Assembly: GCA_025149125.1 (NCBI GenBank)
Contig: CP102272.1
Span: 5,146,001 to 5,210,000 of the forward strand
Reading direction: 5' to 3'
Source of the DNA: [Clostridium] asparagiforme DSM 15981
GTDB lineage: Bacteria > Bacillota > Clostridia > Lachnospirales > Lachnospiraceae
DNA length: 64,000 nucleotides
The notes under the pieces were generated by a model. It was not told the DNA's origin and ran no database searches. It worked only from the letters and a program-made list of their open reading frames with translations. Positions 47,279 to 54,929 of the stretch are shown here, in pieces (the stretch's first letter is position 1; every line of letters starts with the position of its first letter). The translations under genes and the position numbers were made by a program.

Positions 47279-48025
47279 TCAGGGAATTGTAATAGCGTCC
47301 GCAAAGTTACCCTCGCAGGAATAATCCCCGCTGACTTCAGTTTTCAATAAAACGACGGAATATACGCCGCTTCCCGGCGCAGTAAATGTATATACTCCAT
47401 CTGCATATGTGATTCTGTCGTCCGCCTGATCTGCGATTACCCCGGACGGCAGCGAAATTTTGATCACCCCGCCGGAGTCGGCGCAGGTCACAGTCAGAAC
47501 GGCGGCCGTATTGCCAGCGCCGTCGTTGACGGTATACTCATTTCCCAGGCTCCTTTTGAAAACAGCCTGAAGAGTCTTCTTATAAGGGGATGTGGACTTC
47601 GCCGTAACCGTAATGTCGGCCGGATTCCCGTCCGTTGCAGAAACCCAGGAGGGGGTGATGGTTATAACCGATTCCCCCGCTGCGCCTCCCGCAATGGAAC
47701 CTGCATCCGGCCCGGCTGTCGCCGCGCCGCTCACCGCTATCTGGTACTCAATCGCTTGTGGGGTCGTCCGCTGTGAATCGGCATAATTGAACAGGTGGAA
47801 GGAAAATGTCTCCGCCTTTGGATCAATATAGTACAAGGCCGTCTCCGAGGGCTCCCTCAAAAGGTCGCTGGTGAAATAAAATTCCTCCGCCGTCATGACC
47901 CCGCTCTGGCGGTTCTGCATCACATAACGCGCCGCGGTGACGCCTGCTCCGGCCAGCAGGGCAAGCCCCAGGCCACCGCACACCAGAAGCGTCCGAAGAG
48001 GCAGTTTTGTTCTTTTTCCTATCAT
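47279..48025 (-). CDS. Exported protein of the SipW/TasA-type operon
   Basis: 248 residues, not assigned to a named family. A basic start and hydrophobic helix (LLVCGGLGLALLAGAGVTAARYV, about 11-34) form a signal peptide or anchor; the ARYV after it resembles the (A)xYA site cut by SipW-type peptidases. 'MTAEEFYFTSDLL' follows, then beta-rich sequence with Ala/Gly-rich loops. A C-terminal EVSGDYSCEGNFADAITIP has no anchor motif. The ATG at 48025 follows AAGGAGG. Lies between the second TasA-like gene and the adhesin, so it is probably a minor matrix or linker component. Confidence 0.75.
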   Translation of the reverse strand: MIGKRTKLPLRTLLVCGGLGLALLAGAGVTAARYVMQNRQSGVMTAEEFYFTSDLLREPSETALYYIDPKAETFSFHLFNYADSQRTTPQAIEYQIAVSGAATAGPDAGSIAGGAAGESVITITPSWVSATDGNPADITVTAKSTSPYKKTLQAVFKRSLGNEYTVNDGAGNTAAVLTVTCADSGGVIKISLPSGVIADQADDRITYADGVYTFTAPGSGVYSVVLLKTEVSGDYSCEGNFADAITIP

Positions 48026-48038
48026 GTCTTTTGCCTCC

Positions 48039-48596
48039 TTACCTTTGGCTCTCCGGCATCGTCTGCTTTGCATCCACCGTAACCGTAACCAGATCGATCT
48101 CATCGGCATAGACGAATTCATTTTTTTCGTCATTCGGCCAGGATACCGTCAATTCATAGCTGTGGGTGGTCTCCTCCGTGTGAGGCAGGAAACCGCCCTC
48201 CACAACGGATTTTCCATCTGTAAACGTCAGACTTCCACTGCCGGTCTTGGCAAGGCTACCGCCCGACGACGCGCCATCCGGGGTCAGCACGAATTTCAGG
48301 GGAAGATTTCCTGTGGTCTCCACCGTGATGGAATACTCCTGCCCCACCTGGCTGACCTTCCCATCTTTTTTGTTCGTGACTTTAAATTTATATAAACTTG
48401 TCTTGCCGGGGGTAAGTTCGCTCACATCGATCTTGATCTCACTGCTTTCCGATGCCCAAACTGCGGCGGACGCAACGGCGCTGCCCTCCACCCTGGCTGT
48501 AAACCGCGCATATGTGGCCGGCGCGGCGGTCAGTCCCAGCAGGCAGAGCAGGGCGATATAAACGGCAATCCGTGTTTTTGTCAAATGTTTTTTCAT
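48039..48596 (-). CDS. TasA/camelysin-like exported protein (second)
   Basis: 185 residues. Signal peptide (IAVYIALLCLLGLTAAPATYA) is followed by ARFTARVEGSAVASAAVWA, the typical mature start of SipW-dependent proteins such as TasA and CalY. A beta-sandwich follows with ELTPGKTSLYKFKVTNK, a LPLKFVLTPDG segment and a YELTVSWPNDEKN ending. The LPLKF.LTP and W.WP blocks recur in the C-terminal domain of the protein at 49159-50970, so the two share a domain. It is encoded 43 nt after the SipW-type peptidase that should process it. Likely a fibre or matrix subunit. Confidence 0.82.
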   Translation of the reverse strand: MKKHLTKTRIAVYIALLCLLGLTAAPATYARFTARVEGSAVASAAVWASESSEIKIDVSELTPGKTSLYKFKVTNKKDGKVSQVGQEYSITVETTGNLPLKFVLTPDGASSGGSLAKTGSGSLTFTDGKSVVEGGFLPHTEETTHSYELTVSWPNDEKNEFVYADEIDLVTVTVDAKQTMPESQR

Positions 48597-48638
48597 CTCT
48601 GCGTCCTTTCCCTGTCATGTGATTATCTGGACGATCCG

Positions 48639-49154
48639 TCAACGCCTGGAACCGAACACACGCTCCCTCAGTTGTCCCGCCGGTCCGGCAAGAAATACCG
48701 CCGCCAATACAAACAATCCCGTCAGAAGGATCCCCGCCGGAGTCCTAAGAAACATCAGAGCGCCGCCCAGGCCCGGTATCACCAGAACTGCGCGCCCCAC
48801 AATCTGTTCCGCATAAACCGGTTCCGGATCAGGAACATTGTTGGAATCTCCCTGCGTAATAAATCCGCCGTCCGTCTGGCCGATCAGCCGGTGTGTAATA
48901 TAGTTCCCATTATCTGAAAAGCTGATCACATCGCCCTCCTGGTATACGGCTTTCCGGTGGATGATCAGTAAATCTCCCGCTGAAATAGCCGGTTCCATAC
49001 TGCCAGACATGACGGCCAGAGCCGAATAACCGAGCAGTCCCGGCAGCTCCTGCCCAAACAGGGAGCGGGCTGCAATCTGCCAGATGTTGAACCCGACAAT
49101 CGCGGCCAGCGCGGCAATTCCCAGATATCGCACTGCCCTTCTCAAGAATTTCAT
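48639..49154 (-). CDS. sipW: SipW-type (ER-like) signal peptidase I, second copy
   Basis: 171 residues. The active serine is in VMSGSMEPAI and the general base is a histidine in YITHRLIGQ in place of the Lys of ordinary bacterial enzymes; QGDSNNVPDPEPV gives the third box. This Ser-His arrangement is that of SipW and the eukaryotic/archaeal enzymes. Membrane helices lie near the N-terminus (about 9-30) and C-terminus (about 135-157). It starts 4 nt after the stop of the repeat protein and should mature the TasA-like proteins of this operon. Confidence 0.93.
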   Translation of the reverse strand: MKFLRRAVRYLGIAALAAIVGFNIWQIAARSLFGQELPGLLGYSALAVMSGSMEPAISAGDLLIIHRKAVYQEGDVISFSDNGNYITHRLIGQTDGGFITQGDSNNVPDPEPVYAEQIVGRAVLVIPGLGGALMFLRTPAGILLTGLFVLAAVFLAGPAGQLRERVFGSRR

Positions 49155-49158
49155 CCGT

Positions 49159-50970
49159 CTACTCCCCTCCCTGGGCGTATATGGACAGCATTAACATATA
49201 GACGCCTCCCTGACTGCCGGCCTCCGTGTCCGCCGCGTCGCTGCCGCTCTCAAACGGCCATTCCCAGTCCAGCCTGTAGACCACGCGCTCCTTTCCCGCA
49301 ATCCTGGTTTTCAGGGATAATACTTCCCCCTCCGCCAGCGTCCCGGAAACGCCTCCCGCAGTCTGCCCCTGGGGGGTCAGTGTAAACTTCAAGGGAAGGT
49401 GCGCCATGCTGCCGCTCTCCTCAAAGCTCACAGTAACATCCAGCGCTTCATTTCTGGTATTTTCCAGCTGGAACAGGTAATATCCGCTGCTGCCGGGCGC
49501 CATTTTCATGGCTTCCCCTGTCTCACGGTTGTAAAAAAGATCAATAATGCTGTTTTTCTCCCACGGTATAAAGTTACCGTCCGTCTTTCCGTTCATCACC
49601 TGCAGCACTCCGCTGTCCGGCTCCGAGGGAAGCGTTTCGCTTCCGCTGGGATTCTCGCTCCCGCTGGGGTCCTCGCTCCCACTGGGGTCTTCGCTCCCGC
49701 TGGGGTCCTCGCTCCCGCTGGGGTCTTCGCTCCCGCCGGGGTCCTCGCTCCCGCCGGGGTCCTCGCTCCCGCCGGAATTTCCTCCCCCGCTGTTCCCTGA
49801 CCCGCCGTCGCCTGCTGATCCGCCGCTGCTCCCTGATCCGCCTCCTGTGGAATCAGATGGGCGGACCGGCGCGGCAGTCCCCTCTTGGTCCGTCTCCGCA
49901 GTGCCGGTTTCTTCCGTACTGCCGGGTTTTGGCCCATTTTCCGAATCAGAGGGGGCGGTAATGTTGGCTCCGCCATCCGGCGCTGTAGAGTCATCCGGCC
50001 GCAGCAAAGCTTCCGATGAATTTCCATCTGTCCCGCCGGGAAAAGTATTTTCCCCATCCTGCCCTCCGATGGGAATTACGGTTCCTTCACTCACAATCGC
50101 GCCGCCCGGCCCCGGTGTCTTTGGCGCTTCGCCTGGCGGTGTGATCGTACCTCCCGGTTCAATCACCGCGCCGTCCGGCAAGGTCACCGTTCCGTCGGCG
50201 GCCACGCTGATCCCTTCCGTCACAACCGGTTGATTCATCAACACATTTTCTGTGGGTTCAATCAGATATGCCGGGTCTGTTTTTGCGCCGCCCGGCAGCA
50301 CAATCGTTCCATCCGGCAAGTACACGTTTCCGCCCGGCGTCACCACCGCCCCATCCCGTACGGAGGCGGTTCCGGCAGGTGTGGTCACTAAACCGCCGTA
50401 GGTTGCGTAAGTAATACGCTCCGGGTTGATGTTCAGGCTCTGCGCATCCAACTCAATTTCGATCTCCAGAGCCCGGATATCCAGCGAGAGCTCAAGCACG
50501 TATTTTCCGTTGTCCTGCAGATCAATCGCCACCGCTCTCGCCTCGCTGCTGCGGACAATTTCGATGTCCCGCTGAAGCGCCACGCTCCCGCTGCCATCCA
50601 GCACATAGATGGTGTGCTCTCCCTGGGGAATATTGGGGAACAGGAAGCCCCCAGCCGAATCAGACACCGCTGTGACCGGGTCGCTGTGTAGCTCTAGGGT
50701 GCGTCCCGCAGCCGGGGTTCCGTCGGTGTAAAATATCCGCCCGGTAAGATGAAAGGCTTCTATTTCAGACCGCTTTTCCGGCGTCAGGAGGATTGTATCG
50801 ATCACCTGCCCCAAAGGGGCGGGACCGGAATTTCTTCCCAGTATATATCCCACCAGGCTGGAAGTTGCCAGCACAATCACTAGAAGCAGTACCACCAATA
50901 CAAGACTGCTTCTCTCATGCTCCCGATCCTGACAGGAGTCCGCAGTATTCGCTTTGTTATCTTGTCTCAT
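49159..50970 (-). CDS. Membrane-anchored repeat protein with TasA-like C-terminal domain
   Basis: 603 residues. One membrane helix at about 22-46 anchors it. Residues ~68-140 form a carboxypeptidase-regulatory-like beta domain (GRIFYTDGTPAAGRTLEL, FLFPNIPQGEHTIYVLD). Residues ~195-290 are short PDGTIVLPGG-type repeats, then a Ser/Gly/Glu/Pro linker with GSEDPS six-residue repeats. The last ~125 residues match the TasA-like protein at 48039-48596 (LPLKFTLTPQG, YRLDWEWPFE). So it may present a TasA-type domain on a long stalk and tie the fibre to the cell. ATG follows TAGGAGG. Confidence 0.8.
   Translation of the reverse strand: MRQDNKANTADSCQDREHERSSLVLVVLLLVIVLATSSLVGYILGRNSGPAPLGQVIDTILLTPEKRSEIEAFHLTGRIFYTDGTPAAGRTLELHSDPVTAVSDSAGGFLFPNIPQGEHTIYVLDGSGSVALQRDIEIVRSSEARAVAIDLQDNGKYVLELSLDIRALEIEIELDAQSLNINPERITYATYGGLVTTPAGTASVRDGAVVTPGGNVYLPDGTIVLPGGAKTDPAYLIEPTENVLMNQPVVTEGISVAADGTVTLPDGAVIEPGGTITPPGEAPKTPGPGGAIVSEGTVIPIGGQDGENTFPGGTDGNSSEALLRPDDSTAPDGGANITAPSDSENGPKPGSTEETGTAETDQEGTAAPVRPSDSTGGGSGSSGGSAGDGGSGNSGGGNSGGSEDPGGSEDPGGSEDPSGSEDPSGSEDPSGSEDPSGSENPSGSETLPSEPDSGVLQVMNGKTDGNFIPWEKNSIIDLFYNRETGEAMKMAPGSSGYYLFQLENTRNEALDVTVSFEESGSMAHLPLKFTLTPQGQTAGGVSGTLAEGEVLSLKTRIAGKERVVYRLDWEWPFESGSDAADTEAGSQGGVYMLMLSIYAQGGE
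49651..49782. repeat. 18-bp tandem repeats within the anchored stalk gene
   Basis: About seven copies of an 18-bp unit (CTCGCTCCCGCTGGGGTC) encode GSEDPS/GSEDPG. The repeat number is likely to vary between strains. Confidence 0.88.
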
Positions 50971-51015
50971 CGGATCTTTCCTCCTAATGGAAAACGCTAG
51001 GGTTCAGTCTATGGC

Positions 51016-51089
51016 AAAAGGCGCGGTGATCCGCGCCCTTTGCCGGGGGCTGAACCCCCGGCAGGCCCGCCTCTGCACAGGGGGGCGGG
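51016..51089 (-). terminator. Three-hairpin attenuator after the first TasA-like gene
   Basis: On the minus strand three hairpins follow one another: CCCGCC/GGCGGG (51066-51089), GCCGGGGG/CCCCCGGC (51042-51062) and GGCGCGG/CCGCGCC (51020-51037), the last ending in TTTT. They fill the gap between the first TasA-like gene and the stalk gene. They probably protect upstream mRNA and stop part of the transcripts, making TasA-like protein the most abundant product. Confidence 0.7.
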
Positions 51090-51098
51090 GTGATTTTG

Positions 51099-51731
51099 TT
51101 ATGGAGTGGCTGTTGTTGTTTCCGGCGTAGTCTGTTTGCCGGTGATGGCGATGTTGAGCAGCCAGTCGTTATCTGCGGACTTGTTGTCGTTTTTATTTTC
51201 CTCAGCAGTATCGTCCTCACCAAACGCCCATTCCCAGTTGACAGTGATAGTCTTTTTCATGCTATCAGCGCCAGCGGCGTAATCAATGGTACCACTTGGA
51301 GAAAAATCATCTAATTTCGATCCAGGCTTATCAGCAGTTATAGCTTCCGTAGAAAACACCAAATCATCCGGCAAAATAACATCTTTTCCGGCAGCAATCT
51401 TCACTGCATAATCAATTCCTACCCCACTCCCCGCTCCATCAATCACAATGTCAAAACTACCCTTTGTGCCAGGAGCAATAACCCCCTCAGCAATATCTTT
51501 CAGATCATATGCCTCGCGGTGAGTAGTATCACCAAGGTAAATCTCAGTAAATGTTTCACCTACGGAATCTTTACTATCCGCCTTAAAACTCCACGCCGCC
51601 ACCGCAGCCGTCGCGCTTCCCGTAACCTCCGTCACATACCGCGCCATAGTTGATCCCATCAGGCAGGTACTCATCATCGTCAGCGTCAGCGCCAGGACGC
51701 CCAGGCTCACGATTCTTGATCTTTTCTTCAT
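51099..51731 (-). CDS. TasA/camelysin-like exported protein (first)
   Basis: 210 residues. Signal peptide (LGVLALTLTMMSTCLMGSTMA) followed by RYVTEVTGSATAAVAAWSF, the hallmark SipW-dependent mature start. Beta-rich middle with APGTKGSFDIVIDGAGSG, and a VNWEWAFGEDD block near the end that matches WEWPFE of the stalk protein. Asp/Asn/Lys-rich tail, then Thr-rich end. The ATG at 51731 lies 8 nt after GAGGA; the 166-nt gap before it holds a CCAGGCG/CGCCTGG hairpin (51815-51841). Parts of this gene (51240-51560) are clearly AT-richer than the neighbours. Probably the major fibre subunit. Confidence 0.82.
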   Translation of the reverse strand: MKKRSRIVSLGVLALTLTMMSTCLMGSTMARYVTEVTGSATAAVAAWSFKADSKDSVGETFTEIYLGDTTHREAYDLKDIAEGVIAPGTKGSFDIVIDGAGSGVGIDYAVKIAAGKDVILPDDLVFSTEAITADKPGSKLDDFSPSGTIDYAAGADSMKKTITVNWEWAFGEDDTAEENKNDNKSADNDWLLNIAITGKQTTPETTTATP

Positions 51732-51898
51732 TGCAATCGTCCTCGCTTTCTTTTTTTGTTGGGAACCAGGTCTGAACGCACAGACACGGCTCCCCTGCGC
51801 CTGCGGCAATTATCCCAGGCGTCCCATTCCATGGCGCCTGGTTCTGTACGGCCTGGCTACGCGCTGTGCCCGCGTGTCCGGCCGATGCATACATATGG

Positions 51899-52525
51899 TT
51901 ATTTTTTCTCCGAATCCGCCCGGCTACGCTCCGCCTTCAGCGCCTCCAGCTCTGCTTCCAGAAGGGCGGTGCGGGCAGCCTCTTCCTTGTCCAGCTTGTG
52001 TCTGCGCCAGATATCCCACAGGATAAACAGAATCAGCGGACAGATCACAAAAAGAAGCATTCCCGTGGCCGTCTGCATGAACAGAAGGACATTTCCAAGC
52101 CCTCCGATCCGCGCGCCCAACCAAATCCCCTGCACTTGATCCGGCGTCACAGGCAGACGGTCTTCCGCGTTATTGGCATCCCCCTGCGTCACATACCTCG
52201 GCCGCCCGTCCTCCCCGGCGGTGATTCCCACAATCCGGTGGGTGACGGCCTTTCCGGAGGACAGGTAACAGATTACATCCCCCTTCTCAAGAGCCAGCGG
52301 ATCCGTGTCGCGGAGCAGAATCAGATCGCCCGTCTCGATTGCCGGCTCCATGGAGCCTGAGAGTACCACCGCGGGCTTTACGCCAAACACTCCCGGCAGT
52401 TCGTCCGGATTACGGTAACTGTTGACAATCAGAATCAGGTTGACCACAATAATGGGGACGAATACAACGCACATCAACAGGCCGATTATATCGCCCGGTA
52501 CAATTTTCTTACGCTCACGGTTCAT
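51899..52525 (-). CDS. sipW: SipW-type (ER-like) signal peptidase I, first copy
   Basis: 208 residues. Active serine in VLSGSMEPAI, histidine base in AVTHRIVGI, third box TQGDANNAEDRLPV. N-terminal membrane helix at about 13-34 and C-terminal helix at about 152-172, followed by a charged coiled tail (EEAARTALLEAELEALKAE). Only about 30% like the second copy by eye, so the two are not a recent duplication and may each serve a different TasA-like partner. Starts within the end of the HU-like gene (11 bp overlap), with a strong GGGAGGTGAT. Confidence 0.93.
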   Translation of the reverse strand: MNRERKKIVPGDIIGLLMCVVFVPIIVVNLILIVNSYRNPDELPGVFGVKPAVVLSGSMEPAIETGDLILLRDTDPLALEKGDVICYLSSGKAVTHRIVGITAGEDGRPRYVTQGDANNAEDRLPVTPDQVQGIWLGARIGGLGNVLLFMQTATGMLLFVICPLILFILWDIWRRHKLDKEEAARTALLEAELEALKAERSRADSEKK

Positions 52526-52865
52526 CTGAAATCACCTCCCATACCGGCGGCCGGCAGGTTTGTTCCCATCCTCCGGTCTCGTCTGTCTTTATATCTAAAA
52601 GTAATTTCCGCTCGAACTCCTTGCTCGGCCTGAAACGTATGTAATAATGAGGCTTTTTCTCTGCCCTCGGTGAATTTTCCTGTCTCCCCATATTATCCCG
52701 AAGCTTCGGGATAAAGCTTCCCCATTCGGGAAGGCAATCTATGGATTCGCGATTTCCCAAAGCCTCCGTAAACACATCCACAAGGGCCGCATAAAATTGC
52801 CGCGTCTCCTCTTCGCTGTATCCGGAGCGCACTGCGATTTCCCTCAGCATCCTGTCCTTATCCAT
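52515..52865 (-). CDS. HU-like DNA-binding protein
   Basis: 116 residues, first gene of the surface operon. Residues 1-48 show the HU/IHF two-helix start (MDKDRMLREIAVRSGYSEEETRQFYAAL-like), then EWGSFIPKLRD in place of the usual GFGSF, a divergent arm region, and IRFRPSKEFERKLL matching the HU end. The Pro-containing arm sequence is not conserved, so DNA-bending may differ. Why an HU homologue heads a surface-protein operon is unclear; it could act in local control of the operon. It begins 45 nt after the riboswitch terminator. Confidence 0.72.
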   Translation of the reverse strand: MDKDRMLREIAVRSGYSEEETRQFYAALVDVFTEALGNRESIDCLPEWGSFIPKLRDNMGRQENSPRAEKKPHYYIRFRPSKEFERKLLLDIKTDETGGWEQTCRPPVWEVISDEP

Positions 52866-52909
52866 CGGTCCCCGTCCTTTCCACCTAGCGCCCGCTTATT
52901 CACAGGCAT

Positions 52910-52938
52910 AAAAAAACAGCCTTGTAATTGCAAAGCTG
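52910..52938 (-). terminator. Riboswitch-controlled terminator
   Basis: On the minus strand CAGCTTTG, six-nt loop, CAAGGCTG, then seven T. It lies between the c-di-GMP aptamer and the HU-like gene. Its 5' arm contains AGCTTTGC, the exact complement of GCAAAGCT in the aptamer core, so the two could compete. Confidence 0.85.
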
Positions 52939-52950
52939 GTCTTTCATTTT

Positions 52951-53036
52951 CAGACAACTGGCTGGCTTTCCCTGGTCACGGCCGGAAGGAGAAGCCCCTA
53001 TAGCTTTGCGACACTGCCTTTCGACAGTTGTGCCCG
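52951..53036 (-). promoter_or_regulatory. c-di-GMP-I (GEMM-I) riboswitch
   Basis: Read on the minus strand: GGGCACAAC, a 6 bp stem ACTGTC/GGCAGT closed by a GAAA tetraloop, the core GTCGCAAAGCTATAGGGG (consensus GACGCAAAGC), a second stem with GGCTT/AAGCC, then CCAGCCAGTTGTC closing P1 with ACAAC. These are the conserved parts of the GEMM-I aptamer, including the G expected at the ligand position for c-di-GMP. It is in the 5' leader of the HU-sipW-TasA-adhesin operon and is followed by an intrinsic terminator. Confidence 0.88.
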
Positions 53037-53103
53037 TTATTCACTTGCGATTCAGGCGGCGTGAGCGCAAAACAACAGCGGTCAAACACCCTCCTTTTCG
53101 TTA

Positions 53104-53132
53104 AGAATACTTCTTTTTACAATAAATTACAA
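53104..53132 (-). promoter_or_regulatory. Probable promoter of the surface-protein operon
   Basis: TTGTAA, 17 nt, TATTCT on the minus strand, placed so that transcription would begin about 60 nt before the aptamer. Confidence 0.45.
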
Positions 53133-53195
53133 GCTGGCCATGCCTTTTGGCAATGCCACTTATCGGTCATTTTTAATGACACTTTTTTAACGCGT

Positions 53196-53224
53196 ACAAA
53201 CGGCATTTTTAGGGGACAAACGGC
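53196..53224. promoter_or_regulatory. Direct repeats in the divergent promoter region
   Basis: ACAAACGGC occurs twice, at 53196-53204 and 53216-53224, 20 bp (two turns) apart, between the two divergent promoters. A dimeric regulator, perhaps the adjacent gene product, could bind here. Nearby GTCATT/AATGAC forms a small hairpin. Confidence 0.4.
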
Positions 53225-53246
53225 TCAAAAAGTTGGCACTTTCAAA

Positions 53247-53275
53247 TAGACATTTCAGGCGCAATGATTTAAAAT
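53247..53275 (+). promoter_or_regulatory. Promoter of the poly-C regulator gene
   Basis: TAGACA, 17 nt, TAAAAT, 38 nt before the start codon. Confidence 0.6.
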
Positions 53276-53313
53276 AGGTATTGCATAACCATCCTGATAA
53301 TGGAGGAATCTCT

Positions 53314-54877
53314 ATGCAGTTTTATGAAAAACTAATTTTTTTGTTAAATTTAACTCAAACGACCAACCGGATGCTGGCCCAGGAACTCCAGGTGGACCCT
53401 TCCCTGATCAGCCGCTTCCGCACCGGCAGCAGGAGACTTCCACGCAACCGCGAACACATTAAATCCATGTCCTCCTATTTTGCCAGGCGGTGTACCACGG
53501 AATATCAGCGCCAGGCGCTTTCCCAAATGCTAGGAATCCGCCAGGCCTTTACCATGAAAAAAGAGCCGTTATCAGAAATTCTTTATTATTGGCTCTGCGG
53601 GGACTCTAATGAGGTCGGCCGTTTTATGCAAACCTTCGAATCCCTGGCGATTGAAAGCAGACCCGAACATTCATCCGTACATCCCGAATCTTTAAATGCG
53701 GAAAATGTGGTCTATTATGGAACCGATGGAAAACGCGCCGCGGCCCGGGCCTTTTACCAGCATCTGCTTACCCAGGAAAAGCCCTGTGATCTCTATATCC
53801 TGTCGGAGGAAGCGGATAACTGGATTTCGGAAGACTCTGATTTTCTTCAACATCTTCAGGAGTGGGGACTCTGCCTTCTTGACCGGGGATTTAAAATATA
53901 TCAGATCGCCCCTCCGGCAACTCCTGTGGATCTGGCGTTTGATTCTCTGGCCCGCTGGCTGCCTCTTTACATGACCGGCCGTGTGACCTCCTATTTTTAT
54001 CCACGGATGCGGGACAACCTTCACAGACGGACGCTCATTGTAGTTCCCGGGCATATTGCCATGACCTCAAACTCCGTTGCCCGGGGAGGCAGCAATATCA
54101 CAACCGTCGTGACCACCGACCAGCGGCTGACACAGGCGTATGCCGCCCAGTTTCAGGACTATCTTGACTTGTGCCGTCCTATGCACAATATCTACACGGA
54201 CACGGATAGCCTGCTGCAGTGTCTAACACAATTCCTGTCCCAGAATGGCGCACGGATTCAGAGAGTAAACTCTCTGTCAGCGGAAACATCACCTCCCGAA
54301 CTGGTTTCCTATTGTATCGACCAGATTCATCATCCCGGGTTAGAACAACTGGGATATCTGTATCTGCACGAACTGGATCCGATCAGGGAAAACCGGGAAT
54401 TTTGTGAATTTATCGATATCGCCTGCCTCGCAAGTGCACAAGATGTGCGGGATGGTAAGGTCCCCATTATCTTATCCTGCAGTATCGGTTCGCAGCCTCT
54501 TTACTACACGGTCGATACCTACGTTCTTCACCTGAAACATATTTTGCATACTTTGGAAACGTGTGAGAACTATCATTTTGTTCCCCTGGACATTAAGGCG
54601 CAAAGTGAAGGCTTGCTTACGGTAAAAGACGGGTATAAGGCGCTGCTCGCAAAACTATACCCCCCCCCCCCAGCAGCAAGCTTCTACGCACATATCAAAT
54701 TCTGTACATTCTCCCGACGGCATTTCTCTTACCGTGTTCGAAATTTCACAGCCAGCCATCGTCCAGCTCTGCCAGGAGCACCTGTTCCGGCTTGCGGACC
54801 AGATTGGGTATACCGGGGCGCACCGGGTACAGATTATTTCCCGGATCAAACAGAAAATCCGCGAACTGCAAACTTAA
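53314..54877 (+). CDS. Putative regulator with a poly-C tract that breaks the C-terminal frame
   Basis: Starts ATG 6 nt after GGAGG. The first ~50 residues look like an XRE-type helix-turn-helix (TTNRMLAQELQVDPSLISRFRTG). The middle (~100-440) is not recognised; YYGTDGKRAAARAFYQHLL, CDLYILSEEADNW and DIACLASAQDVRDGKVPIIL suggest a mixed alpha/beta sensor. At 54660-54671 there is a run of 12 C. As written the frame runs on for 91 codons to 54945, through the terminator. With 11 C it would continue as ...QQQASTHISNSV... and end ...KQKIRELQT at 54877, just before the terminator. So the true product is about 520 residues, and the tract is either a phase-variable switch or a sequencing slip. It is divergent from the surface operon. 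Confidence 0.72.
54660..54671. repeat. Homopolymer of 12 C inside the regulator gene
   Basis: Twelve C in a row. Eleven (or 14) restore the long frame that ends at 54877. Such tracts slip readily in replication. Confidence 0.85.
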
Positions 54878-54920
54878 AAAAACCTCTTGTCAGGGAAATT
54901 CCCCGACAAGAGGTTTTTTA
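54876..54920. terminator. Bidirectional terminator after the regulator gene
   Basis: AAAAAACCTCTTGTC pairs with GACAAGAGGTTTTTT, with further GGG/CCC pairing inside. It directly follows the 54877 stop codon and also faces the DUF1015 gene. Confidence 0.93.
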
Positions 54921-54929
54921 TCATTTTTC

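Noticed and set aside
49651-49782. Regular short repeats as a possible CRISPR array
   Set aside because: They are contiguous 18-bp coding repeats without spacers; the same holds for the repeats at 21566-21702 and 46181-46396.
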